This document shows positions 1 through 6,425 of a stretch of DNA of 11,726 nt, one piece after another; position 1 is the first letter of the stretch, and each line of letters starts with the position of its first letter. A program made the position numbers and the translations under genes. The notes beneath the pieces are model-generated. The model saw nothing but the letters and a program-made list of their open reading frames with translations, had not been told where the DNA came from and ran no database searches. This DNA comes from Nitrospiria bacterium (GTDB lineage Bacteria; Nitrospirota; CAKKRA01; 9FT-COMBO-42-15), in assembly GCA_919902475.1 (NCBI GenBank), contig CAKKRA010000135.1:1-11726 (forward strand). The letters run 5' to 3'.

Positions 1-834
1 AAAGACAAGCCTTTTGTTACCATAAACTGCGGTGCATTGCCTGATGGGTTGTTTGAGAGCGAGCTTTTTGGCCACATGAAGGGTTCATTTACAGGCGCTG
101 TATTTAATAAAGAAGGTCTTTTTGAGGTTGCAAACGGAGGTACAATATTCTTAGACGAGGTCGGTGAGACCTCTCCTGCAATTCAGGTAAAGCTTCTCAG
201 GGTCCTACAGGATAAGGAGTTTAAAAGGGTTGGCGGCACAAAGGAGATAAAGGTAGATGTGCGGATTATTACAGCAACAAACAGAGATCTTTCCAAGGCA
301 GTTTCAGAGGGTAAATTCAGGGAAGACTTGTACTACAGGCTTAATGTAATCCCGATTACACTGCCGCCATTAAGGGAAAGAACTGATGATATTCCTTTAT
401 TGGCAGACCATTTTCTTAATAAATTTAACAAGGCCTTAAATAAAAATGTAAAGGGGTTTTCACAAACTACAATGGAATTATTTCGTAATTATGAATGGAG
501 AGGAAATGTCAGGGAGCTTGAAAATGTAATTGAAAGGGCAGTCGCATTAAGCAACAGCGAGATCATCACCCCTGAATACCTTCCGGATATATTAAGAGAC
601 AGCAGCAGGAGTTCTTCTGCAATACCTGTCAATATACCCCATGAAGGTTTAGATTTAGAGGGGCTGATAGGGGATATAGAAAAGGAATTATTGCTGAAGG
701 CGCTTGAAAAAACTAATTGGATTAAAAAGGATGCTGCTAAGCTCCTGCACTTGAATTTCAGGTCTTTTAGATACAGGTTAGACAAGTATAATTTAAATAA
801 AAAACCATTGGGTAAGGAAGCGGCAGGAATATAA
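1..834 (+). CDS. pilR: Sigma-54-dependent response regulator, PilR-like (C-terminal part, 5' end outside window)
   Basis: This is a bacterial enhancer-binding protein that would remodel sigma-54 RNA polymerase using ATP. The frame is open from base 1, so the receiver domain and Walker A lie outside the window; 277 residues remain. Visible in order: the GAFTGA-type sigma-54 contact loop as GSFTGA (fragment residues ~28-33), Walker B GTIFLDE (~47-53), the arginine-finger region FREDLYYRLNV (~106-116), the sensor II segment WRGNVRELENV (~166-176) and a C-terminal Fis-type helix-turn-helix (~222-265). That helix ends FRSFRYRLDKY, a form I associate with PilR. Position next to pilMNOPQ supports the PilR name, but a different NtrC-family regulator cannot be excluded without the N-terminus. 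A small membrane-protein gene follows after 22 bases, probably in the same transcript. Confidence 0.9.
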   Translation, partial: KDKPFVTINCGALPDGLFESELFGHMKGSFTGAVFNKEGLFEVANGGTIFLDEVGETSPAIQVKLLRVLQDKEFKRVGGTKEIKVDVRIITATNRDLSKAVSEGKFREDLYYRLNVIPITLPPLRERTDDIPLLADHFLNKFNKALNKNVKGFSQTTMELFRNYEWRGNVRELENVIERAVALSNSEIITPEYLPDILRDSSRSSSAIPVNIPHEGLDLEGLIGDIEKELLLKALEKTNWIKKDAAKLLHLNFRSFRYRLDKYNLNKKPLGKEAAGI

Positions 835-856
835 ACTAATAAAAGGAGGTGTCAAG

Positions 857-1066
857 ATGGTAATAATAATAATAATAATTGCTGTGATCGCCTTAATATT
901 TGGTCTGCTCTTCCTATTTTCACCGCAGACACTGAAAAAGATGAATAAGAAGGCGAGCCAGGTAATCTCAAAGACTGACGAATCATTTCTGAAAAACAGG
1001 ATTGCAGTTGGAGTTATCCTGATTATTGCAAGCCTTATCATGTTCTATATCGGCCTCAAGGGTTAG
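857..1066 (+). CDS. Small two-helix membrane protein of unknown function
   Basis: This 69-residue protein is not one I can name. It has two hydrophobic segments, residues ~2-22 (almost all Ile/Val/Leu/Ala/Phe) and ~50-66, joined by a basic, polar loop of about 27 residues (LKKMNKKASQVISKTDESFL). It is therefore probably an inner-membrane hairpin. The gene is real by its start: a near-perfect Shine-Dalgarno AAGGAGGT (843-850) sits six bases before the ATG. It lies 22 bases after the pilR-like gene and about 165 bases before pilM, so it is probably co-transcribed with the regulator. The opening codons GTA-ATA-ATA-ATA form a trinucleotide repeat. An antisense frame over the same region (793-1041) has no comparable ribosome site. 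A role in pilus or envelope function is only inferred from position. Confidence 0.72.
   Translation: MVIIIIIIAVIALIFGLLFLFSPQTLKKMNKKASQVISKTDESFLKNRIAVGVILIIASLIMFYIGLKG
861..878 (+). repeat. (TAA)6 trinucleotide repeat at the start of the small membrane protein
   Basis: Six tandem TAA units directly follow the ATG-G of the small membrane protein and are read in frame as isoleucine codons (ATA). A change in copy number would lengthen or shorten the first membrane helix without shifting the frame. Confidence 0.75.
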
Positions 1067-1149
1067 ATTAAATAAAATTTATGAATATAATTTGGCATAT
1101 TCAGATAGTGAAAGGACACCTTTATCTAATCGCGCCTTTTTAATAAAAC

Positions 1150-1177
1150 TTGATTTTTTAAAGGTTTATGCTAAACT
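1150..1177 (+). promoter_or_regulatory. Candidate sigma-70-type promoter for pilMNOPQ
   Basis: TTGATT (1150-1155, 4/6 to consensus) is followed after 16 bases by TAAACT (1172-1177, 4/6). It lies about 55 bases before the pilM start in the only sizeable gap upstream of the pil operon (1067-1232). The match is modest. TATAGT boxes at 1177-1182 and 1195-1200 are alternative -10 elements without a good -35. No convincing sigma-54 -24/-12 site was seen in this gap. Confidence 0.3.
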
Positions 1178-1202
1178 ATAGTTAGGCGTAAAAGTATAGT
1201 TA
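1174..1202. promoter_or_regulatory. Palindrome plus direct repeat upstream of pilM, possible operator
   Basis: AACTATAGTT at 1174-1183 is a perfect 10-bp palindrome overlapping the candidate -10. The octamer TATAGTTA occurs at 1177-1184 and again at 1195-1202, 18 bp apart, close to two helical turns. This spacing is what a dimeric regulator site could look like, but AT-rich DNA yields such words by chance. Confidence 0.3.
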
Positions 1203-1232
1203 AATTATGCAATACATTCGCTGGAGGTGTTT

Positions 1233-2309
1233 TTGGGGCTCGGACTTAGTTTTCCCCTTTTTAGAAGGTCAGTGGTGGGGATAGATATCGGCAATGCATC
1301 AATAAAGGTGGTGAGGCTTGAGGGCTCTTCAAGAAGCGTCAGACTAAGTTATGCAGGATTTGCAGAGCTTGCAAAGGAGGGTTCGGAGGAGAAAGTAGAA
1401 GATACGTTAAAGAGCCTGCTTGATGAGGGCGGGATAAGGAAAGAAAGGATAGGCGCTGTTTTTACAGGCTATACTCCTACAATAAGATATATGACGCTCC
1501 CAAAGATGCCTAAGGATGAACTATCAGAGGCTGTAAAATGGGAGACAGGCAAGATAATCAATCTGCCTCTGGAGGGTATGATAATTGATTTTTTGATAAT
1601 GGGGGAGATTGATGACAGGGATATTAGAAAATATGAGATATTGATAGTTGCAGTTGAAAAGAACACTATTTTTGGCAATATGGCGCTTTTTAAAAAAATA
1701 GGCACTCAGATAAGCTTCTTGACAGTTAACCCGCTTTCTCTTTTGAATATTGTTAAAAGGAATTACAAGTCATATGAAGGGAATATTGTGTATGTAGATA
1801 TTGGCGCAGGAAAGATGGATATAAATATCTCTAAGAAGGGCGTTCTTAGGTTTACACGAAATATACACATGGGCGGCAGCAATATTTCAAAGGCAATTGA
1901 GGAAAGAGAGAATATAAGCTTTAACGAGGCAGAGTCATTAAAAAAGGAGAGCGGAATTAGGGTGCCATTGACATTACAAACAACAGAGGCAGGCGGGGCA
2001 AATATTCATGAGAAAAGCGGAGAGGCAATAAAAGCAATTATAGATAATTTTATATTGGAGATTCAGCGCTCTATTGATTTTTACAGGGCTCAATTCAGAG
2101 AAGGCGCTATAGAAAGAATAATATTATCAGGCGGCGCTGTTTTAATGCCTAATTTAAAGGATTATCTTGCAGCCTTTTTTGACGCCCCTGTTGTTATTGA
2201 TAACCCATTTTTCAATATTGCTTATAACAAGGAAACATTTCGGAGTATGGAAGGAATTACCCCAAGATTTTCAACTGCTGCCGGCACAGCGCTTGGCCTT
2301 TTAAGGTAG
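1233..2309 (+). CDS. pilM: Type IV pilus assembly protein PilM
   Basis: PilM is a cytoplasmic actin/FtsA-like ATP-binding protein that docks on the N-terminal tail of PilN at the inner-membrane base of the pilus. The ATPase-fold landmarks are present: phosphate-1 loop VGIDIGNASIKVV (residues ~15-27), phosphate-2 loop VYVDIGAGKMDI (~186-197) and the adenosine-region motif ILSGGAVLMPNL (~297-308). Length (358) is normal for the family. I chose the TTG at 1233 because GGAGG (1223-1227) lies five bases before it. A GTG at 1227 would sit on top of that ribosome site, adding only two residues. It heads a tight operon, with pilN starting eight bases after its stop. Family assignment is firm. Confidence 0.95.
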   Translation: MGLGLSFPLFRRSVVGIDIGNASIKVVRLEGSSRSVRLSYAGFAELAKEGSEEKVEDTLKSLLDEGGIRKERIGAVFTGYTPTIRYMTLPKMPKDELSEAVKWETGKIINLPLEGMIIDFLIMGEIDDRDIRKYEILIVAVEKNTIFGNMALFKKIGTQISFLTVNPLSLLNIVKRNYKSYEGNIVYVDIGAGKMDINISKKGVLRFTRNIHMGGSNISKAIEERENISFNEAESLKKESGIRVPLTLQTTEAGGANIHEKSGEAIKAIIDNFILEIQRSIDFYRAQFREGAIERIILSGGAVLMPNLKDYLAAFFDAPVVIDNPFFNIAYNKETFRSMEGITPRFSTAAGTALGLLR

Positions 2310-2317
2310 GAGATTGG

Positions 2318-2899
2318 ATGAAGGATTACATAAATCTGATACCTGCTGAGTTAGAAAAAAGGGGTAGGCTGTCAAAGGAGATTATAATTGCTATAGGGAT
2401 AGCAGGTGTATTTGTTATATTTGGCGTACTATATGGCACGTTGTTTTTTAAGGTTAGAACACTGAAGGCTGAGAAAGACCAGCTTACTATCAAGAGGGAC
2501 AATATAAACAAAGAGCTTTCAGTAATGCTATCTGAAATAAACAGCCTTACTGCAAAGGCCGGTGCTGTAAAAGATAAGGGTTCAGCGCCGCTGAATTTAA
2601 AGGAGACACTTAAAGGAAAAATTATATGGTCGCCTGTGCTAAGAGAGGTCAGCTTTCTTGTTTCTGCTGATATATGGCTTACAACGATTGAGAGCAGAAA
2701 AAAAAAGGATACTGAGATGAAGGAGATACGCTTTATGGGCAACGCATCAAGCCATGCTGACCTGACAAATTTTATAGCAGCGCTTGAAAGGTCTGATTCA
2801 TTTGCTAATGTAAGCCTTAGTTATGCCCAGCAGGGTGAGTCATCAGGGAGGACAGTAATAAACTTTGAAATAATTTCAGATTTAAAAAAGGCATCATAA
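2318..2899 (+). CDS. pilN: Type IV pilus assembly protein PilN
   Basis: PilN is a bitopic inner-membrane protein that links cytoplasmic PilM to the periplasmic PilO/PilP part of the alignment complex. The cytoplasmic tail carries the PilM-binding motif as INLIPAE (residues 5-11). One membrane helix follows at ~21-44, then a coiled-coil-like stretch rich in Lys, Glu and Asn (~48-80) and a ferredoxin-like periplasmic domain with the usual LREVSFLV and DIWLTTIE segments (~108-125). Length (193) is typical. The ATG follows a GGAG ribosome site that overlaps the end of pilM, and the gap to pilO is three bases, consistent with coupled translation. Confidence 0.95.
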   Translation: MKDYINLIPAELEKRGRLSKEIIIAIGIAGVFVIFGVLYGTLFFKVRTLKAEKDQLTIKRDNINKELSVMLSEINSLTAKAGAVKDKGSAPLNLKETLKGKIIWSPVLREVSFLVSADIWLTTIESRKKKDTEMKEIRFMGNASSHADLTNFIAALERSDSFANVSLSYAQQGESSGRTVINFEIISDLKKAS

Positions 2900-2902
2900 T
2901 TT

Positions 2903-3478
2903 ATGGAGAATATAAATTTATTAAAGCTGGACATTTCAAAGCTGAACTTAAGGGAAAAGCTGATAATTGCCGGTACTCTGGCCTTTTTGTTCTATTTTGT
3001 ATTTTATCAGATGCTATACCTTTCCAAGGCAAAGGAATACAGCATGCTGCGCAATGAAATTACAACAATAGATAATGAGATTAAGGCCTTTAGCACTCAG
3101 CTTTCAGAGGCAGCATCAAGGACAAACGAATTAAAGAAGACGGTCTCAGAGCCTGCAGTGTCTGAAAAAAGGGAGTTTAGGGGCGATGCCAGCAAGCTCT
3201 CATCTTTATTGGAGGAATTTACAAGGCTGGCAAGGGTTGCAAAGGTGGATTTTATAGCTATTAAACCAGTGCTTGTTGAGGATAAAGGACGATATTTTGA
3301 ATTAAAACTCAGTATAGATTTGAAGGCAAGATATCAGCAGCTTGGTGAATATATAAAGACCCTTGAAGAGCTTCCGAGGGGCGTGATAATAAATGATATA
3401 AAGATTGAATCCAACCCATCTATGAGCCCGCAGGCTGCTTCTCGGGTTGAGGCTGTTACCTATATTGCAAAGGAATAA
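2903..3478 (+). CDS. pilO: Type IV pilus assembly protein PilO
   Basis: PilO is the inner-membrane partner of PilN; the two form periplasmic heterodimers that contact PilP. A short cytoplasmic tail is followed by a hydrophobic helix at residues ~20-40, a predicted coiled coil (~44-85) and a C-terminal ferredoxin-like domain (~97-190) with FTRLARVAKVDFIAIKP and YQQLGEYIKTLEELPRGVII as recognisable family segments. Length (191) is normal. It is assigned partly on order (N then O) and partly on these segments. The ribosome site is weak (AAAAGG, 12 bases before the ATG), so translation probably depends on coupling to pilN, whose stop lies three bases away. Confidence 0.94.
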   Translation: MENINLLKLDISKLNLREKLIIAGTLAFLFYFVFYQMLYLSKAKEYSMLRNEITTIDNEIKAFSTQLSEAASRTNELKKTVSEPAVSEKREFRGDASKLSSLLEEFTRLARVAKVDFIAIKPVLVEDKGRYFELKLSIDLKARYQQLGEYIKTLEELPRGVIINDIKIESNPSMSPQAASRVEAVTYIAKE

Positions 3479-3481
3479 AAT

Positions 3482-3886
3482 ATGAACAGTATTGTTAAAA
3501 ATCTTTTGATGACCGCCTTAATATTTATAGCCTGTCAGAATGATGCTGTTGCTGCCTCTGAGAAGAATGAAAATAAATCTCTTTTAGATGTAAATCTGAA
3601 TGGCCTTGAAAAGAACGAATCGCGCTATAAATGGGGAAGCGACCCATTTTTTATGCCTGGTACGCAAAAGGGAAAGGAAGGGGCTGCAAAAATAGACGGG
3701 ATGACTCTAAATGGCGTGATACACAGAAATGGCAGCGGCATTGCAATAATAAATAACAGAATAATGAGAAAAGGGGATGCTGTTGCCGGCAAAAGGCTGA
3801 TAGAGATTTTAGTAGATAGGGTAATATTATCAGACGGGGATGAAAGGATAGAGCTGATGGTGGAGAAATTTTCTTCAGCTCCTTAG
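3482..3886 (+). CDS. pilP: Type IV pilus assembly protein PilP
   Basis: PilP bridges the PilN/PilO inner-membrane assembly to the PilQ secretin. The protein is short (134 residues). An N-terminal hydrophobic export segment ends in either an imperfect lipobox, FIAC with Cys18, or a signal peptidase I site near AVA-A (residues 22-25). Family members are often lipoproteins, so I favour Cys18, but the -3 Phe is not canonical. The WGSDPFFMP segment (~51-59) precedes a compact beta domain (~72-130, GMTLNGVIHRNGSGIAIINN then GDAVAGKRLIEI) that matches the PilP C-terminal fold. The disordered linker of longer homologues is reduced. AAGGA lies eight bases before the ATG. Confidence 0.88.
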   Translation: MNSIVKNLLMTALIFIACQNDAVAASEKNENKSLLDVNLNGLEKNESRYKWGSDPFFMPGTQKGKEGAAKIDGMTLNGVIHRNGSGIAIINNRIMRKGDAVAGKRLIEILVDRVILSDGDERIELMVEKFSSAP

Positions 3887-3928
3887 AGGATTTTAGTTTT
3901 AATAACCCTCTGATTATCGGGAGAATAT

Positions 3929-5299
3929 ATGAGTGCCATAAAATATATTTTAGAAACAAGCATAGTAATCTTAGTGCTTATCTGCTCTAATGCTTATGGG
4001 GCAGAACAAAAAACAATATCAATAGAAAAGGAAAAACCCGGCACAGATGCAAGAATTGCAGCAGAGCCTGTATATACAATGGAGTTCAGGGATGCAGATT
4101 TAAAGGATGTCTTAAGGGCGCTTGGCCAGGAGAATAACCTGAATATAATTATGAGTGAGAAGGTTTCAGGAAAGGTCACATTGAGTTTTAATAAAGTAAA
4201 ATTAATGGATGCTATTGACACAATACTGAGGGTAAATAATCTTACCTACAACCGTGAAGGCAATATCATGATGATTGTTGCCTCGCCATTTGGAGAGGGC
4301 GAGGAGGGGCTTGTTACAAAAAAAGTTCCTGTTGATTTTTCAAATGCCAAAGAGGTGTCAGAAAGCCTGAAAAATATGTTGAGCAGCAAGGGTAAGATTA
4401 CAATAGACCAGAGGACAAATACAATAATTGTAAAGGATGTGGCAGAAAATGTGACAAGGATCAGCAATCTTATTAAGAGTCTTGATACAAAGACGCCGCA
4501 GGTTATGATTGAGGCGAGGATTGTTGAGGCAAGGTCAGGCTTTTCACGTGAGCTTGGAGTCCAGTGGGGTGCAAACCAGAGTCAAACGAATTCGTCGAGT
4601 AATGCAAATTATATGATATACGGCGGCGGCACAAAGGCAAGCTCATCAGATACAACTTATACGCCGCTTACAAGTGGCATTGGTGTTAACAACACAGGAT
4701 TTCTTGTTAATCTCCCAGCAGCAGTTGCACAAGGGGCAGGCGGCTCAATAGGCTTTCTCTTTAGCTATGCCCCAGGATTACTTAATCTCGATTTGCAATT
4801 ATCAGCAATGGAGAGTACAGGCAAGGGGAAGATCCTCTCAAATCCAAAGATATTAACCCTTGATAATAAAGAGGCAAAGATATCAAGCGGAAGGGATATA
4901 CCTATAAAGGTTCTTACAACAGTATCAGGGGTGACCTCTACTGAGATCAGGATTATCAATGCATCGCTATCCCTTACCGTAACGCCGCATATTACATCTG
5001 ATGACCAGATTGTAATGAATATAAAGGCAGAAAAGGCAGAGCCTGACTGGACGAGGCAGGTGGATAACATACCAACTATAATTAAAAAGAATGCTATTAC
5101 TGATATGATAATCAGAAATGGCGATACAGTGGTAATCGGCGGAATCTATACAAAAGAGGTGCAGGACTCGGTAGCAGGTGTTCCATTGCTTTCAAAGATA
5201 CCAATCCTTGGCTGGCTGTTTAAAAAGCAAGGTATAGTTGATGAGCAGAATGAATTGCTGATTTTCATAACGCCTATTGTAATGAAGGAGAGAACGTAA
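3929..5299 (+). CDS. pilQ: Type IV pilus secretin PilQ (compact form)
   Basis: PilQ forms the outer-membrane ring through which the pilus passes. It opens with a signal peptide likely cut after NAYG (residue ~24). An STN/N0-like domain follows at ~50-117 (EFRDADLKDVLRAL), then one secretin N-domain at ~130-190 (KKVPVDFSNAKEV, then TIIVKDVAENVTRI) and the C-terminal secretin beta domain at ~190-452. The latter includes VMIEARIVEA, LSNPKILTLDNKEA, the VPLLSKIPILGWLF signature (418-431) and ELLIFITPIV. At 456 residues it is far shorter than classical PilQ proteins, which carry AMIN peptidoglycan-binding domains before N0; here only about 25 residues separate the signal peptide and N0. A 42-base gap separates it from pilP; GGGAGA precedes the ATG. 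Confidence 0.95.
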   Translation: MSAIKYILETSIVILVLICSNAYGAEQKTISIEKEKPGTDARIAAEPVYTMEFRDADLKDVLRALGQENNLNIIMSEKVSGKVTLSFNKVKLMDAIDTILRVNNLTYNREGNIMMIVASPFGEGEEGLVTKKVPVDFSNAKEVSESLKNMLSSKGKITIDQRTNTIIVKDVAENVTRISNLIKSLDTKTPQVMIEARIVEARSGFSRELGVQWGANQSQTNSSSNANYMIYGGGTKASSSDTTYTPLTSGIGVNNTGFLVNLPAAVAQGAGGSIGFLFSYAPGLLNLDLQLSAMESTGKGKILSNPKILTLDNKEAKISSGRDIPIKVLTTVSGVTSTEIRIINASLSLTVTPHITSDDQIVMNIKAEKAEPDWTRQVDNIPTIIKKNAITDMIIRNGDTVVIGGIYTKEVQDSVAGVPLLSKIPILGWLFKKQGIVDEQNELLIFITPIVMKERT

Positions 5300-5340
5300 C
5301 AGAAACTAAAATTTGAATTTTAATAAGGCGGGGTTCTTAA

Positions 5341-5664
5341 TTGTCTGGCACAGTTGTTATACTTATTACAACAAGTTCAATAGATGAGTCAAGGGAGATA
5401 GGAAAAACACTCTTAGAAGAGAAGCTTATTGCGTGTGTGAATATTATTCCGCAGGTAGAGTCTATATTCTTCTGGCAGGATAAGGTCTGCAATGAAAAAG
5501 AGGCATTGATGATAATCAAAACCCAAAAAAAACTGATTGATAAAGTAATCAAGAGGGTAAAATCACTCCATAGCTATACAGTTCCAGAGGTAATAGCATT
5601 GCCGATAATTCAAGGCTCAAAGGATTATATTAAGTGGGTAAAAGAAGCAACAAAGGGTCTTTAA
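5341..5664 (+). CDS. cutA: CutA-type divalent ion tolerance protein
   Basis: CutA proteins are small trimeric ferredoxin-like proteins linked to divalent metal (copper) tolerance; the exact cellular role is unsettled. The 107 residues cover the whole family: strand VVILITTSS (5-13), helix plus KLIACVNIIPQVESIFFWQ (28-46), ALMIIKTQ (55-62) and the HSYTVPEVIALPI block (77-89) with conserved His77 and Glu83. The TTG start is chosen because the family begins a few residues before the first strand, and a GGCGGGG stretch lies seven bases upstream. It follows pilQ after 41 bases and its 3' end overlaps the next gene by 31 bases, so it could be read as a tail of the pil operon. Confidence 0.93.
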   Translation: MSGTVVILITTSSIDESREIGKTLLEEKLIACVNIIPQVESIFFWQDKVCNEKEALMIIKTQKKLIDKVIKRVKSLHSYTVPEVIALPIIQGSKDYIKWVKEATKGL

Positions 5665-6329
5665 AGAAAGCGCTCCTTGAAATATACAATATATTACATA
5701 AACAATTCGGGCCGCAGCATTGGTGGCCTGCTGAGACTCCTTTTGAGGTAATAGTTGGCGCAATCCTTACCCAAAATACTGCATGGGGTAATGTAACAAA
5801 GGCAATAGATAATCTTAAGAAGGAGGGTTATCTAATGCCGGAATTACTGTATTCTCTTTCCATATCAAAATTAGCGAGATTAATCAGGCCGTCAGGTTAT
5901 TATAATATCAAGGCAAAAAGGCTTAAGGAATTTCTGAAATTTTTATTTAATGAGTATGACGGAAGCCTTGAGAAGATGTTTAAAATTAATTTATCAGAGT
6001 TAAGGGAAAAACTCTTAAAAATTAATGGGATAGGACCAGAAACAGCTGATTCTATACTCCTTTATGCTGGAAATTACCCTATATTTGTAATAGATGCATA
6101 TACTAAAAGGATTTTACAAAGGCATAATATAATAAATGATGGGATAGATTATCACCCTTTACAGAGGCTCTTTATGGATAATTTGCCAGAAGATGCTGAT
6201 TTATTTAATGAATATCATGCCCTGATAGTAAAGACAGCAAAAGACTTTTGCAAGAAAAAGCCGCTATGTGATATATGCCCGCTTAATAATCCAAATATAC
6301 CAAAGAGTTCTGAAGGAAAAAAGACTTGA
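5634..6329 (+). CDS. Endonuclease III-related HhH-GPD DNA glycosylase
   Basis: This is a base-excision-repair glycosylase of the helix-hairpin-helix GPD superfamily, closest in style to the 'endonuclease III-related' group that includes MagIII-type 3-methyladenine glycosylases. The hairpin LLKINGIGPETADSILLYAG (127-146) is followed by the catalytic aspartate in FVIDAYTKRI (Asp154). The usual EndoIII lysine of the GxGxK motif is Glu136 here, which argues for a monofunctional glycosylase rather than a lyase. Cysteines 206, 212 and 215 resemble the iron-sulfur loop, but the fourth ligand is absent and the first spacing is five, not six. The GTG at 5634 is the only sensible start, lies inside cutA's 3' end and has a poor ribosome site (AAGG at about ten bases), suggesting translational coupling. 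Substrate cannot be read from sequence. Confidence 0.87.
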   Translation: MGKRSNKGSLKKALLEIYNILHKQFGPQHWWPAETPFEVIVGAILTQNTAWGNVTKAIDNLKKEGYLMPELLYSLSISKLARLIRPSGYYNIKAKRLKEFLKFLFNEYDGSLEKMFKINLSELREKLLKINGIGPETADSILLYAGNYPIFVIDAYTKRILQRHNIINDGIDYHPLQRLFMDNLPEDADLFNEYHALIVKTAKDFCKKKPLCDICPLNNPNIPKSSEGKKT

Positions 6330-6354
6330 CAAAGTAGATGATGTATGGTATTTA
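6326..6354 (+). promoter_or_regulatory. Candidate promoter for the M23 peptidase gene
   Basis: A perfect -35 box TTGACA (6326-6331) overlaps the stop codon of the glycosylase gene. TATTTA lies at 17-base spacing (6349-6354, 3/6), and TTTAAT (6351-6356, 5/6) at 19-base spacing is an alternative. The perfect palindrome GAGTATACTC (6359-6368) lies just downstream, around the expected transcription start. A second weak pair, CAAACA (6368-6373) and TATATT (6391-6396), is also possible. Confidence 0.4.
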
Positions 6355-6425
6355 ATTAGAGTATACTCAAACAAAATGGGATAGTGTCTTTATATTAATT
6401 AACATCAATAACGGATACCTTATTT

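Noticed and set aside
793..1041. Minus-strand reading frame of 82 codons opposite the small membrane protein
   Set aside because: The plus-strand gene has a near-perfect ribosome site and sits in the operon; the antisense frame only mirrors its hydrophobic codons.
1092..1108. TGGCAT-like start of a sigma-54 -24/-12 promoter before pilM
   Set aside because: The -24-like TGGCA is present but there is no GC at the -12 position (GATAG instead), so it does not meet the invariant requirement.
1111..1123. Hairpin AAAGG-ACA-CCTTT as a terminator after the small membrane-protein gene
   Set aside because: The stem is only five mostly A-T pairs with a 3-base loop and is not followed by a T tract.
1227..1232. 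GTG at 1227 as the pilM start
   Set aside because: It overlaps the GGAGG ribosome site at 1223-1227; the TTG at 1233 has correct five-base spacing.
5307..5322. AT-only inverted repeat TAAAATT/AATTTTA after pilQ
   Set aside because: The loop is two bases, there is no GC pair and no T tract; it is expected by chance in AT-rich DNA.
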